Shown here: positions 34,980 through 45,580 of the stretch, one piece after another
Position numbering within the stretch: the first letter of the stretch is position 1
Layout: each line of letters begins with the position of its first letter
Source of the DNA: Pteria penguin
Lineage: Eukaryota; Mollusca; Bivalvia; Pterioida; Pteriidae
DNA: 64,000 bases
Direction: 5' to 3'
Assembly: GCA_035048485.1 (NCBI GenBank)
Contig: CM068584.1
Span: 57,723,739 to 57,787,738 of the forward strand
Program-made: the position numbers and the translations under genes
The notes under the pieces: model-generated
Seen by the model: the letters and a program-made list of their open reading frames with translations, nothing else
The model's database searches: none
Told to the model about the DNA's origin: nothing

Positions 34980-35560
34980 ACACATACAGTTATTTCAATG
35001 TTAACAAAGCATCCTCATGGTGTACAGGTTCACTAGAGATACTTGTAAACGGTGGTCTGCCCTAGAACTATTGCATTATTACTGGGTCCATACTGCTGTA
35101 CTGTTGGATTTGTTTTAGTCCATTGCAGATCCCTCTCTGTTGGCAAAAATAATTTTCAGTCGGGTCAGAATTGACAAATGCTGGAGTGAGACTATGTCCA
35201 TCAGACACAATTCTCCCACAGATAACGCTGAGAACCACATGAGACAGGAATCTACATCTTCCCTAGTTTCTCTGGTTATGACATCGTATGACTTTAAGGT
35301 TGGGTCTTGTTCCCAGTTGCGAACGAATTTCGTACTTTTTATTGTGGCCATTCTTGGATCATTGATGGCATGAATAGACCAATGGTCCATGAAAATATCC
35401 ACTTTCTGATGTGTAGGTCAATAGTTTAATGGTTTTCAGCAGCTCACCATATTGTACTTGTAGAGAAGATTGATATAATTGCATTAGATATAACAAATCT
35501 TTATTTAGCATCCACGTGGCTAACCTGTTTCTCATTTTGAAAGTTCTGGTCAAATATATA
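34980..35560 (-). pseudogene. P-element/THAP9-like transposase C-terminal remnant
   Basis: The minus-strand frames include RTFKMRNRLATWMLNKDLLY, IHAINDPRMATIKSTKFVRN, then ETREDVDSCLMWFSALS, and in other frames CQQRGICNG and NPTVQQYGPSNNAIVLGQ. The order and the CQQRG...YGPS-N-I-LGQ ending resemble the C-terminal region of P-element-type (THAP9-like) transposases in invertebrates. At least three frame changes are needed, so it is dead. The assignment is from memory and moderate; another DDE family is possible. Confidence 0.45.
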
Positions 35561-35957
35561 TGTTCCTTTGTCAGACTTTTATGGATGCGCAGTCCACTTT
35601 GGCTATATAAGTTGAAGGCATATTCAACATGTTCCTAACGTATGGGACACAAATGCAGTCTACGATAGCGGCTGCCATTGGTAGAATTCATGGATCTGCT
35701 TGAATGTTAACCGATATTTTGGGACCTGACCATACCAAATAACCACCTTAACTTTTTGACTATACTTAATATGACATAATATGTGTATACATGTATATAG
35801 ATATTTGTTCACCTGCGTTTCCGACACCGGAATTCCAGGCAGGCAGCATTTCTTGTCTTGAATGGAAATTTGACTTTATGTTCCCGTCTCCTTCGTGTGT
35901 TCATGCGTGTATATTTATGTATTTACCTCCTCGAGTTGAAAGGTTGTTGCAGGACGT

Positions 35958-36042
35958 TTGCGACGGCTGTTGCATACAAACAGGAGACGCTTACTCCTCC
36001 CGGGCACCTGGTCTCACCTCGATTTTATTGGGGTTCGCATTT
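35958..36042 (+). repeat. interspersed module (CAGGAG...CGCTTACTCCTCC type)
   Basis: Contains CAGGAGACGCTTACTCCTCC, GGGCACCTGGTCTCACC and GGGGTTCGCAT. The reverse complement of a diverged copy sits at about 53365-53456. Confidence 0.6.
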
Positions 36043-36172
36043 GTCTGAATATGACACTAAACACGATATTGTCCCCTTTATTCCATGAACTATGAGATAT
36101 GGTTTACCCTTCGGTACTTCTTCGTTTTTTTACTTCACATGATTTGTGATATTTTCGATCAGGTAAAACTAT

Positions 36173-36203
36173 ATCTCATTTGAGCCTTGGGCTTAGGTGA
36201 GAT
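36173..36203 (+). repeat. terminal-hairpin motif (ATCTCATTTGAGCC...GAGAT)
   Basis: A 14-bp stem with a 3-base loop, related to the hairpin that ends the long repeat at 61128-61158. Confidence 0.5.
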
Positions 36204-36487
36204 GAAATGATGTCTAGGTTTTTTTAATTATCCTTCATTAACCCAAACAATACTATTTAAATAATTTCCTGGACAGAAACGCGTGTCCCATGATATACAT
36301 TGATGCACTATTCTAAGTGAGGAGGAATTCAGCGTACTTCGAATTACAGTAAGAGTCGATTGACCGCTAAGATAAGCAATTCCGACCAAAAACAGCAAAA
36401 TTTATTCTTCTTATGAGGAACAAAGTTTCGCTAATAGTTCAGTTCACACAGATTTCAGGAACACTGAAATCAATTTAATACTTACAT

Positions 36488-36851
36488 TAATGATTCGTTC
36501 GTTTATTAAGATGCAGGACACTGGAATAATTTCTAGTGTTGGAGTATTAATCATTACGTATCCCTCTCGATGGTATTCTTCAGAGACTTCCATAGGCTGG
36601 CATTTGAAAACAGCGGTTTGTCTAGCTATCACAATTTCTTCTGCTTTCATTATTATATTTCTTAATACAACTCCACTATTGGCAGTAAATAATGGATATA
36701 TTGCTTTGTCAAAGCAGACTGCCTTGAGTACTGATGTGTTGTCTGATAGTTCAAATGACAGCAATTTATTTTCATCATACTTGTGGGGACTCCCAAATGC
36801 ACGCAATGTTTTCTGGTAAGGGCCAGGCCTCACCTTCTTGATTATTTTAAT
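36488..36851 (-). CDS. exon of an OB-fold-like protein, uncharacterised
   Basis: On the minus strand a clean frame runs from an acceptor-like TAATCAAG (about 36834) to a donor AAT/GTAAGT at 36488. It encodes RPGPYQKTLRAFGSPHKYDE, LLSFELSDNTSVLKAVCFD, VVLRNIIMKAEEIVIARQTA and a strand-rich end. The alternation of short strands with 'FELSD-S---K---D' is like single-stranded-DNA-binding OB folds of RPA type, which also occur in mobile elements such as animal Helitrons. Flanking exons are not identified. It is open without stops, so it may belong to a live gene or a young element. Confidence 0.4.
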
Positions 36852-37384
36852 TGACACAATTTTACAAAAGAAGTGTTTATTGGTGAGTTTCAGTAAAGTA
36901 TATTTAATATTATAAATTGAATTGTAATTACACTGAAAAAATAGCAGTTTTGTTGGGGCATACAGAGATTACTGATCACTATTGGAATGAATAATTTCTA
37001 TGTAATAATTGTACAGATTATAAATATAATGATATATCTTTTCATCCAATGACAAGATGAATATTGGGGTTGGGGTCTTGAGGGAGTCTGGTTCAAAAGT
37101 TTAATGCTGCTGAAAATAGCTTTTGGATGTAGTATTGAGTAGTAGCAAATGTTTTCGGTCTGACACGAAATTTACCGGCAACTGTGATAGCAAGAGTGCC
37201 TCGTCAAAGAAATGACAAAAGATATAGAATTATATAGAATAATAAGTTGACTTACTGATCTATCTCTGCTTATCGATGAATTTATAATACACGGAATACG
37301 TTCGAACACTGTTTACTCGTGTATTTATTCTATTATATACTGGTATTGAAGAATATGACGACCATTTTGCTTTTCTGGACTTTG
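36852..37384. other. no gene seen
   Basis: AT-rich spacer between the OB-like exon and a LINE remnant of opposite orientation. Confidence 0.4.
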
Positions 37385-38455
37385 TTGTGCAGAAATTAAA
37401 TGTGCAAACTGCAAAGGGAGTCGTTGTGCATCCTCAAAGGAGTGTCCATTATATCAAAGAGAAGTCAACATCATTAAAATCAAGGTTAAGAAGGGTATTT
37501 CGTTTTCTGAGGCTAGAAATATTTACAATACTACTCATGCTCGTTCAGCAGCTACTAATAGCTATGCTTCTATAGTTTCTACTAAGAAAACTGTGTCTGT
37601 CGCGTGTCAAACCGAAGTATCAGGTTTGAACGCAGATCTGCTCTCTACTTCTGGTTTTTCGTCATCATCAGTATCAGTGTCAACACCATCTTGTCAAACA
37701 TCCTTGTCACAAACATCAGTCGTCGCAAATAAAAATAAAAGCTTATCTTAGAAAAAACCCTACAAAACTCAACTTCAAATGTCCTCTAAATCTGCTTCTC
37801 AATGTAATTTGTCTAGTCCTGATGTGGTCACAAAGATTAAATATGATGTGCTTGAAGTAGACATGTAGGAAAGTATATCTCCTTCTGCTGCGAATAACAA
37901 TATTCATTGCAGTAGTGCTGCTGAAGATAAGAATAATTCGTAAAACGCTAGAGATTGCAGTAAGTCCCCTACGCAAAAAGGTTGCATGCCCTCACTTGCG
38001 AGATTAAAATTACCATGAAATATCACGATTCTATAATCCAGTGGAACTGTGGAGGTTAGAAAGTAAATATTAATGAATTACATCCGTCTTCAGGAAACCG
38101 ATCTTACAGTCAATGATAACCTTCAGTTTAAAGACTTTTTACTTCATCATGTATATAATGCGTAAGACAGAGTCATAAGTGGTTCATCTACTCTTACTCG
38201 AAATTCTGTTCTGCGTGGTTCTCTCAAACTTTAATACCAACTTTCAAGCTGTTGCTGTTCGAGTAACATTGCATAAAACTATAAATCTCTTTTGCATATA
38301 TATTCCACCTAACACAAATGTAAATCTGGCTGAATAATCCTTTTCAACAGTTGCCTAAACCTTACATTTTACTGGGCGATTTCAATGCCCTTAATCCACT
38401 GCGGGGCAGTTGTAAAATAGATACTAAAGGTAAAATAATTGAAACCCGAGTGTCA
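37385..38455 (+). pseudogene. LINE (Jockey/CR1-like) ORF1 end and endonuclease start
   Basis: The first frame gives a knuckle-like IKCANCKGSRCASSKECPLY followed by VKKGISFSEARNIYN and a serine-rich tail. This is the zinc-knuckle end of ORF1 in Jockey-type LINEs, but the usual His position reads Arg (GSR). Further on, scattered frames show the start of an EEP endonuclease: an IQWNCGG phrase near 38036 and ILLGDFNAL near 38370 (GDFN present). There are many stops and shifts, and the RT part is absent. Confidence 0.65.
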
Positions 38456-38509
38456 CGAGTCCGGGTACCTTAATATCTCGGACACCATCTGTAATTGCAA
38501 GGGAAGAAA

Positions 38510-39125
38510 TCCAGCCTCATCTTGGAGAGTTCTGAAGAGGAGGTACAGATGTAGACCTTAACCCCTGGCTTACCTTGCGATTTTGGCGTGAAGCGTCCTG
38601 AAGGTGGATGGGATGCGCTGGGCAGGCAGATGCGGGATCGACAGAAGTTTCCTTGTAAATATTTGCACGGTGTCGATCATCTCGTATGGTGTCTGCAGTC
38701 CCAGCTGCTGACATTTCCCCCACACGGTCTGCGGCCAATGAAATGAGCATGGATCGACAAAGGTTGATAAAATGGATCTCGCACAACTTTGAATGTAGTG
38801 TCTATGTAGCATGTTACCATGTCAGAGCCTGAGCACGATTCTTAACTGCCGATCTGTAGACAAGACGAGATAGCGTTCTCCTTTGTCTCTGATGTCATCC
38901 CTTACGAAACTACTGTCCACATGGTCCATGCTGATCTCACAATCAAGGGTAGTATGGTGCCGTGGGCGGTTCTCGCACCCTGTTTACAACCCTGCAAATG
39001 TTCTGGTGGTTTGGCAGGCTAGGTGGAGAGAGGGACGTATCACCATGGCTCGGCAAGGCATCCTCGACTATGTCATTTGCCGATCTAAATACTTCCTTGC
39101 GGGCAATGTCCATGGCCTGTTTTTA
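38510..39125 (-). pseudogene. MULE (Mutator-like) transposase remnant
   Basis: The minus-strand frames begin with MDIARKEVFRSANDIVEDAL and continue KGERYLVLSTDRQLRI, then a segment with YIDTTFKVVRDPF (first catalytic Asp in the YIDTTFK motif), then TRKLLSIPHLPAQRIPSTF. The 'D-TFK--PFYQ-LSIH' block is characteristic of MULE transposases, often found with FLYWCH fingers in invertebrates. The middle of the catalytic domain is missing and at least two frameshifts are present. Local GC content is higher than in the flanks. Confidence 0.6.
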
Positions 39126-40061
39126 TAACTTAAAATTGCTGCAATTGCCATAAATAGCGAAACTTAATCTGAACTACAATTATAAACGACCAACTTGTGT
39201 AATGTTATAGCTTATGAAAAGTACTTAATTCTGTAATATTTTACGGTCTTCTTGACTCCACCCAGTTTATATCTAATTTGCATGTTATTATATTCCCAAT
39301 CTTTGACATATGCACATGAAAATAAACAACTTCAAGCAATTGAAATAATATAATAATGAATTTTATAGTCATAATGCATCATATTTACAAAATAAACATA
39401 ATCAATCCACACTCCACTCCATAATACAGCAATCACATCCATCTGGAAGTTCCAAAAGTAACTAATTGAACAAAGTGAACATAAACCCATGACTAGAGAA
39501 TATCACCAGAAAATCAATACAAATCATGAATGAAGTATATAAGTAATGAAATCTACAGTGAGAAGATGGCGCTAAACTTATGCCTGCCATCTATTCGAAA
39601 CAAATACAAAGAATGTATTAGAACAAAAATAATAAAATAAACAGTTACATAACTTTTTAAGTGCTAAAAATACTTAGGGATGGCTAGAGGGGAGTTAGAA
39701 GGTTAAAGAAATTTTCATCTTACCAGCAACTGCCACAACATAGAATAAATTTAGAATGATTCTGATTGGCCAATGCTTCATGCAAATAAGGGAGTGATCA
39801 ATAGTTTAGTTAAAACATGTATTTCATTCTGATAGCATGAAATGGGATTAGGCAAAAGTTATTACAACATTACAAAGCCTTCTCCTTATCATATACCATA
39901 TATAGTTGTCAAGATGGCAACTTATAACATATGTACAACATATTAAGTGCAAGTTATTGAACATACATGTATAATGTTATACAGTAATAATGAATTAAGA
40001 TGATAACACATCTTACTACAAGAGAAAGAGAGGGAGAGAGATGAATAGAGAGGGAGAAATG
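39126..40061. other. no gene seen; GA-rich stretch and poly-G at the end
   Basis: AT-rich DNA ending in an AGAGAGGGAGAGAG tract and a run of 12 G at about 40062-40073. Confidence 0.5.
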
Positions 40062-40141
40062 GGGGGGGGGGGATTCTGGTACGATAACTTTAATTGGCTT
40101 TAATATGCTGTTACAGATCTATGAAAATCGTTTAGTTTGTT

Positions 40142-40719
40142 TCATATAATCTTTACCTTAATCATAATCAAGTAGATTTGTTTAACTGTGTATATATCCT
40201 CTTTTCCAAGTGAAAGTGTTGCAATATCAAGGGGATAAAACACATGTAACTTTTCAAGTAGACTGGTTCTTTGACTGGTACAATATACATTATAGTAAAT
40301 AATGTGATACGTCTTTTTCTGTCGCACCATACAAAGGGGTGAGTTATTATTGAATTCTAGGGATATAGATTCATTGCGATTACTTATCATTAGGATTTCA
40401 GTTTTAGAAAGATTAAAGGTTACTTTCCATTTTTGTGACCATTCGTGGAGGCGTTTGAGATCCCTATCTAATGACTCTTTGGTTTCGATAATACTATCTG
40501 AACAGGCAGAAATGGAAGTATCATCGGTAAACAGACGGGCCATTTTCAAAGAAAGCGAGTTCAGATCCCCCTATCCCATGACCCCTCATTTTCATTGGTA
40601 AACCTTTGTGCCAGACTCTGCTGAATGCTTTAGATATACCACAAAATACCATGCATGTAGATCTGCCTTCTTCTAGATTCATACACACCGTGTTGTAAAT
40701 TTCTATTAATTGATGTATG
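40142..40719 (-). pseudogene. non-LTR reverse transcriptase fragment
   Basis: On the minus strand HQLIEIYNTVCMNLEEGRST and GISKAFSRVWHKGL are RT fingers/palm motifs of Jockey/CR1-type LINEs. In another frame ARLFTDDTSISACSDSIIET holds the catalytic pair (F-T-DD for the usual F-A-DD), and WSQKWKVTFNLSKTEILMIS the following motif. About 80 residues between the two blocks are deleted. The upstream edge coincides with the LTR that begins at 40720, so the LTR element may have inserted into or recombined with this LINE. Confidence 0.7.
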
Positions 40720-40970
40720 TGTGACCAAGTGGTAAAACGACGGACAATTAAGGCTCTGGTCCATTTCATACATTTATTTTGAACAAGAAGACGTGGCAGG
40801 ATATCTGCAATACAAACAATGAATAGTGTAACTATATGTACATTATAATGTAAGGTGAACACAATCTTAGGTCAACGAACACAATGTGGTTAACCAACGT
40901 TGTGATAGAAGATATCAATACATGCTACAGTAAATTCATAAATCACAAACATTGCAACTCTTTTACAACA
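40720..40970 (-). repeat. 3' LTR (251 bp)
   Basis: Starts TGTGACCAAGTGGTAAAACG and ends ACTCTTTTACAACA on the plus strand (TG...CA). Aligns end to end with 43812-44062. Confidence 0.92.
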
Positions 40971-40989
40971 GTTTTTGAACTCTGGGCGG

Positions 40990-41702
40990 ATTTCTCTTTA
41001 TTGCATATACTGATAAGGTTATACTGAGGCTTAGCTATATGCGCAAATTGTGGTACGAAACGACGGTAATAACTTGAAAATCCTAGGAATGAGCGCAGAT
41101 CTTTTACTGTCTCTGGCTTCGGCCAATTTTTAACGATTTTGACTTTGTGTGGATCGGTGGCTATTCCAAGATATCCAAGATATTTAACTTGTGCCTTTAA
41201 AAAGTTGCATTTTTCCCTTTCAGCTTTAAATTGTGTTGTCTCAACCTCGTGAAAACTTAGTCTAGTCGCAGTATTTGTTCCATTAGCGTTCCTGAGTATA
41301 TTATGAGATCGTCTAAGTATATAAGCAGAATCTGGAACACGGAATCATTAAATATATTTTGCATCAGTCTTTGGAACGTGGCTGCACTGTTGCACAAACC
41401 AAATGGCATTCGTGTGTATTCGTATAGCCCAAACAGTGTACTAAAAGCGGTTTTGGGTTGGTCATCGGGTGCATCGCAATTTGATGAAAGCCACTAGCGA
41501 AATCGAGGGTCGTAAAGTACTTTGCTCCATGTAATGCATCCAATGACTCGTCAATATGCGGCAATGGGAAAGCGTCCCTAACGGTTTTCACGTTGAGTTT
41601 ACGATAGTCTACGCATAGCCTAAGTGATTGGTCTTTTTTTCTCGCAACAACGACTGGGGCTGCGTAAGGACTTGTACTCTCCTGGATTATCCCTTTACTC
41701 AA
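40990..41702 (-). pseudogene. reverse transcriptase of the LTR element
   Basis: The first frame carries SPYAAPVVVARKKDQSLRLC, VDYRKLN, AFPLPHIDESLDAL and YFTTLDFASGFHQIAMHP, motifs 1-4 of gypsy RT. After a frameshift near 41470 the active site LIYLDDLIIYS (YLDD at 41308-41319, both Asp present) and DLRSFLGFSSYYRRFVPQF follow. A stop lies just after the active-site segment. Catalytic residues are intact but the frame is not. Confidence 0.85.
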
Positions 41703-41778
41703 GAGGTCTTGGATGTGACTTTTTACTTCTTCGAACTGATTTGGTGGTTTCCGACGATAAGGTTGCGAAATTGGTTCA

Positions 41779-42442
41779 TCATTTCAAATCAATACGGTGT
41801 TTTATTGTTGTTGAATACCCAAGATCAAGTTCAGTTTCGATAAATACATCCATGTGTTTTTCAAACAATTGTCTTATTTGGTCTTTCTCGGCCTCACTGC
41901 AATCAAGATCATTAAAGAAATCGAGAGGTTTAGTATGGGTATCTTGATCAGCAGAATCTACAGCGATGTCTGTTTTCCTAACGACTGTTTCCTCGTGTTC
42001 TCCCGTTTTGATAAATTCTATTTCAGACTTGTCGTCCCACAGGCGTGAGATTTCTCTGATTATACCTATCCTCGAATTTCGTTTAAGCCATATATCGCTT
42101 GACTGTAAGTTGGCTACTCCCACTGGGAACAGGTTATTTCCAGTTGTTGAAACTGAATCGATTACCATGATTTGCGAATTGTGAGAAATTGGTTCGATAG
42201 CAAGTTTTTCTTCGTGACATTTTTTGTGCAGGACCCGTAGTTTTAACCACGGTTACAGAATTTGCAGGTATACATATATCGGAGTTCCAGGTGACTCTAG
42301 CAAATCCTTTGACTTCGGAGCTTGCACTTGGTCGTTTGCCAAAAAAATTTTCGACGATTTCTGGACATTCGGAAATGATGTTCATCCCAACCAAACATGG
42401 ATGATCATTCCCGGACTGCTCAGGAGGATCCCTTATAATCAA
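41779..42442 (-). pseudogene. protease-RT linker of the LTR element
   Basis: Two overlapping frames (42442-42134 and 42168-41779) encode a beta-rich linker, including CLVGMNIISECPEIVENFFG, then DQIRQLFEKHMDVFIETELD just before RT. The second part matches the usual pre-RT segment ('LF--H-DVF'). One frameshift near 42150. Confidence 0.6.
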
Positions 42443-42459
42443 AATTCCCCGTTCTGCTA

Positions 42460-42714
42460 CTAATCTATGATTGACGGTAGATAAACATCGCTTTCGATAT
42501 AGCCAACATAAGGTATGTCCAAGCCGTTAGCTGCTCGTAACTTTAACCAGTTTGTTTCAGGATTAATTTCAAACAATGATTTCAAGTGCTTCGTGTAAAA
42601 CGACTCGGTGATAGTGCCCACCACGGATCCTGTGTCGAGTATACACGGAATTGCTGTACCTTTAATTTGTATTTCCAGAACGGGGCTTTTGTCAACATAC
42701 CTGACAACATTCAA
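42460..42714 (-). pseudogene. aspartic protease of the LTR element
   Basis: IPCILDTGSVVGTITESFY contains the retropepsin DTGS active site (42625-42636), followed by LKLRAANGLDIPYVGYIESD, the flap and second strand region. The size (~85 residues to the stop) suits a retroelement protease, which cleaves gag-pol. It is a separate frame from gag. Confidence 0.75.
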
Positions 42715-42813
42715 GTGCGAGCTATCGGAATTACTGCCTACGAGTCGGCTCCCTGTCGCAGGCTTGTCCTGTTTAAACTCTCATTACTATCGTTCTGATC
42801 GATACCTTCTCTC

Positions 42814-43690
42814 CTATCTCTCTTGAGTTTTTCTGCACTCGCGTTTAATGTGTCCTGGTTTGTTGCAGTAGTAACATATGGGTCGCGGACTTCTAGATTC
42901 AGTGTTATCATTCGAGTTCGGTGACTCGAGGGACTGTATCGCGTCCTTTAAACTTTGCACTTCTACCATAAGATCAGAAACTATTTTTCTTAAGTCTGTT
43001 CTCTCGGTTTTAGCTGTTAAAAGTACCGGTACATCAAACTCGGGTATTTGTGGGTTGGTTGCTTGCTCATTCGAATCCTCCATAAGAAGTGTTGCTTCTT
43101 CTCTCAAATCTGTAAATGACATCGAGGGAGTGTTTCTAATTCGTTTCTTAAGTTCTCTTCTTAGCCAAGTGATTTTGACGTTTTCTGCGAACTGATTGCG
43201 GAGGGTTACATCTCTGTCTGGAATTACACTCTTTTTTTTTGCAAATTTTATCGAGTTTGTTCATGGGGCTGTGCGAGAATTCCTGTAGTGTTTGTAAATC
43301 TGTTTGTCTACACTGATAGAATTCTGAGAGGAGTTCAGATACGGTGCCTCTTTCTCCAAATGCTTCCTTACGGATGGCTAATACGTCCCTTGGTTTCGTT
43401 CTTTCTGACTGTGGTCTGTATCTAATTTCCTCGCAGGCTGGTCCTTCTAGGTGACTGATACTAAAATTAACTTTCTCTGATGTTGGTCTCGTTTTTAATG
43501 TAAATTGTATGTGTATGTCCTCTATGAATTCATCTACTGGTTTGTCTTTTTCGCCTGAGAATTTCTGTATTTTCCTTTCTCTAGGTGCGAATACTATTTT
43601 GGGTTCAGTACTTTTCGTTGCGATCTCCTTGGCGAGCCTCTTTTTTAATTCCGATACTTCCTCTTCTAGTTTTGTAACTTTTTCTGCCAT
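42814..43690 (-). pseudogene. gag of the LTR element with CCHC knuckle
   Basis: Starts MAEKVTKLEEEVSELKKRLA (coiled coil), then a capsid region (KIQKFSGEKDKPVDEFIEDI). Codons are clean to a nine-A run at 43231-43239, where the frame changes; the downstream frame (from 43122) ends with the zinc knuckle CYYCNKPGHIKREC (42835-42876, C-x2-C-x4-H-x4-C) and a stop. The homopolymer change could be a mutation, an assembly error or a recoding site. Confidence 0.8.
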
Positions 43691-43791
43691 TGTGGGTTAT
43701 TACGAGTCTTAGCAGGCTATCCACCACTGTGACGTGTCTAGCTGTCCTAGCAGGCCTACCACCTCTTAGATGTATGATGTTTTGGTAACCT

Positions 43792-43809
43792 ATCCTACCG
43801 GCGACGCCA
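43792..43809 (-). promoter_or_regulatory. primer-binding site, tRNA-Ser type
   Basis: Two bases inside the 5' LTR the minus strand reads TGGCGTCGCCGGTAGGAT. Its complement ATCCTACCGGCGACGCCA looks like the CCA-ending 3' end of a metazoan tRNA-Ser (T-loop AATCC, stem, CGACG + CCA). Mag-type gypsy elements use tRNA-Ser; the clade assignment here is inference. Confidence 0.7.
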
Positions 43810-43811
43810 TT

Positions 43812-44062
43812 TGTGACCAATGGTAAAACAACTGATAACCAAGGCTCTGGTCCATTTCATACATTTACTTGGAACAAGAAGTGGTGGCAGGATATCTGCA
43901 ATACAAACAATGAATAGTGTAACTATATGTACATTATAATGCAAGGTGAACACAATTTTAGGTCAATGAACACAATGTGGTTAACCAACGTTGCGATAGA
44001 AAATATCAATACATGTTACAGTAAATTGATAAATCACAAACATTGCAACTTTTATTACAACA
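43812..44062 (-). repeat. 5' LTR (251 bp)
   Basis: TGTGACCAATGGTAAAACAA to CTTTTATTACAACA on the plus strand. Same length as the other LTR. Small indels near the start balance out. Confidence 0.92.
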
Positions 44063-44525
44063 GGCTGCAATATAACCATATATCATAAATCCACAGCCGT
44101 TAGCTTACATTCTGTCATGTAAAGATGTGAAAATGATGACAACGATGGGCTACCATACATTTGGTACGACATCACACTAAGTGGTACGACAAACCACCCT
44201 AATTGTCTAATAATGAGACAAATTAATGGAACCTCAAGATAAACCCATCAGGATAACTCCGTAACCAGTCAAGACTTGAGCGTCTGTGACACGAATTGCT
44301 TTCCATACCATAATATCACGGATATAGATGGCCACAATTTGTGAACATGAACAGATATAAGTGTATCAAATACAGTATTGTGAACACTATACACAACGGT
44401 TACAAACGGTCAGGTCGAGGAAACATTGAATGGAGCTATAGTAGCTGGATGAAGCTTTCTTAGCTCGATCGAGCTTTGAAAATGACCGTTTTGACCACTC
44501 AAGTACCAGATCTGGAAGAAGGGAA
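44063..44525. other. spacer, no gene seen
   Basis: Unique sequence between the LTR element and the first 1.1-kb direct repeat. It contains a short inverted motif TTAGCTCGATCGAGCT (44460-44475). Confidence 0.4.
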
Positions 44526-45580
44526 CAGTTGGCGCAACCGCGCCACCATACATTTACAATCGTCTACAAAAATGTTTGTTGTTTACTCAATAAAATCAAG
44601 AACTCAGCGTAGCGTTTACGTATGCAGCTGCACATGCACATTCACCAAAGATGCATGATATTAACAAAACACCATTAAATGACCCTAATTCAACTCCTTT
44701 ACTTTCTTTTTCGATCTCCTACTTCTCGAAGTGAAACATCCGGTGCAAACTTGGGTGATCTGCGTCGCCGTTGAGCTTGCACGAGAGTAAAAGATCAAAC
44801 TGCAGACGAACAGCGATAGATCCGGTATAAAAGCTGGACGGTCGTTCCCGCGCTCAGGAATTTCACGAGCACTTGTAAGAGTACTAGTGATGTGAGTAGT
44901 TCTCAAATCAGTCAGAGAGGTCCCTTATAAAGGACGGGACAGTAAATATATGAATGTGATACACTGAAATTTTCTTGCCAAGCGTAGTCAGAGGGAAAGG
45001 TATCTATTTTTCCCTTTTTTTAATATCTGAAAATCTATTTTTATATAAACATGCAAAAATATCTTAATATCATTTAAAGAGTATATCCGACTGAATTAAT
45101 TCGGCCTTAAATCATAACCGTTACATAATTAAGTGGCGGCCGCCAGATACCATAAGTGGCGACCGTCAGATAAATGTTTATTTATAAATGTCACCAAATT
45201 ATATGGTGGCCCCCATATAAATTTTATTTCATACGTGTCACCTATAAATAAATTATCTGGCGGTCGTCACTTAATTATCTTAATTATATTTCGTTCATGT
45301 CACCAAATTATCTGGCGGCCGCCATATAACCCATGTGACGGCCGCCAGACAAATTATATTTCTTAAGTGTGGTCTTCCGCAGTTTAAAATACACGTATAT
45401 ACATGAGTAAAGGTTTTATTTTGGTGTAATTTATCTTTCAAGAACGGAGAAAAGGTGTGGGTGTACGCGTCATAGCGACTACTCTACAGACCAGTCCAGT
45501 CTTGTGAAAATTAGTGCTAAAAATTTGAAAAATGTGTAGTAAAACATTTAGTGTCCAGAAAGGAGCTCAGTCAAAAGGCT
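44526..45580 (+). repeat. 1.1-kb direct repeat A
   Basis: Homology to repeat B starts abruptly at CAGTTGGCGCAACCGC and ends at GAGCTCAGTCAAAAGGCT. Landmarks shared with B are GTGATCTGCGTCGCCGTTGA, GGACGGTCGTTCCCGCGCTC and AAAGAGTATATCCGACTGAA, plus a cluster of GGCGGCCGCC words. The last 50 bp contain an ATG (45533) whose frame crosses out of the repeat. Confidence 0.92.
45128..45362. repeat. cluster of GGCGGCCGCC palindromes in repeat A
   Basis: Variants of AAGTGGCGGCCGCCAGATA and its reverse complement TATCTGGCGGCCGCCA occur about eight times, separated by AT-rich 20-40-bp spacers containing TTTCATACGTGTCACC. Much GC-richer than the surroundings. Confidence 0.8.

Larger units (their letters stand above)
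40720..44062 (-). mobile_element. gypsy-type LTR retrotransposon, internally deleted
   Basis: Two direct 251-bp terminal repeats enclose gag, protease and RT in that order on the minus strand, with a tRNA-Ser-type primer-binding site next to the 5' LTR. RNase H and integrase are missing: the RT connection segment runs directly into the 3' LTR. LTRs differ at about 20 positions by eye. The flanking five bases (GTATG left, GGCTG right) do not match, so no target duplication is seen. Confidence 0.9.

Noticed and set aside
38883..39153. Plus-strand open frames
   Set aside because: Antisense shadows of the minus-strand MULE transposase remnant, which has the recognisable motifs.
41624..42826. Plus-strand open frames across the LTR element
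   Set aside because: Antisense of gag-pol; protease and RT motifs are on the minus strand.
40715..44067. 5-bp target duplication for the LTR element
   Set aside because: Flanks GTATG and GGCTG do not match.
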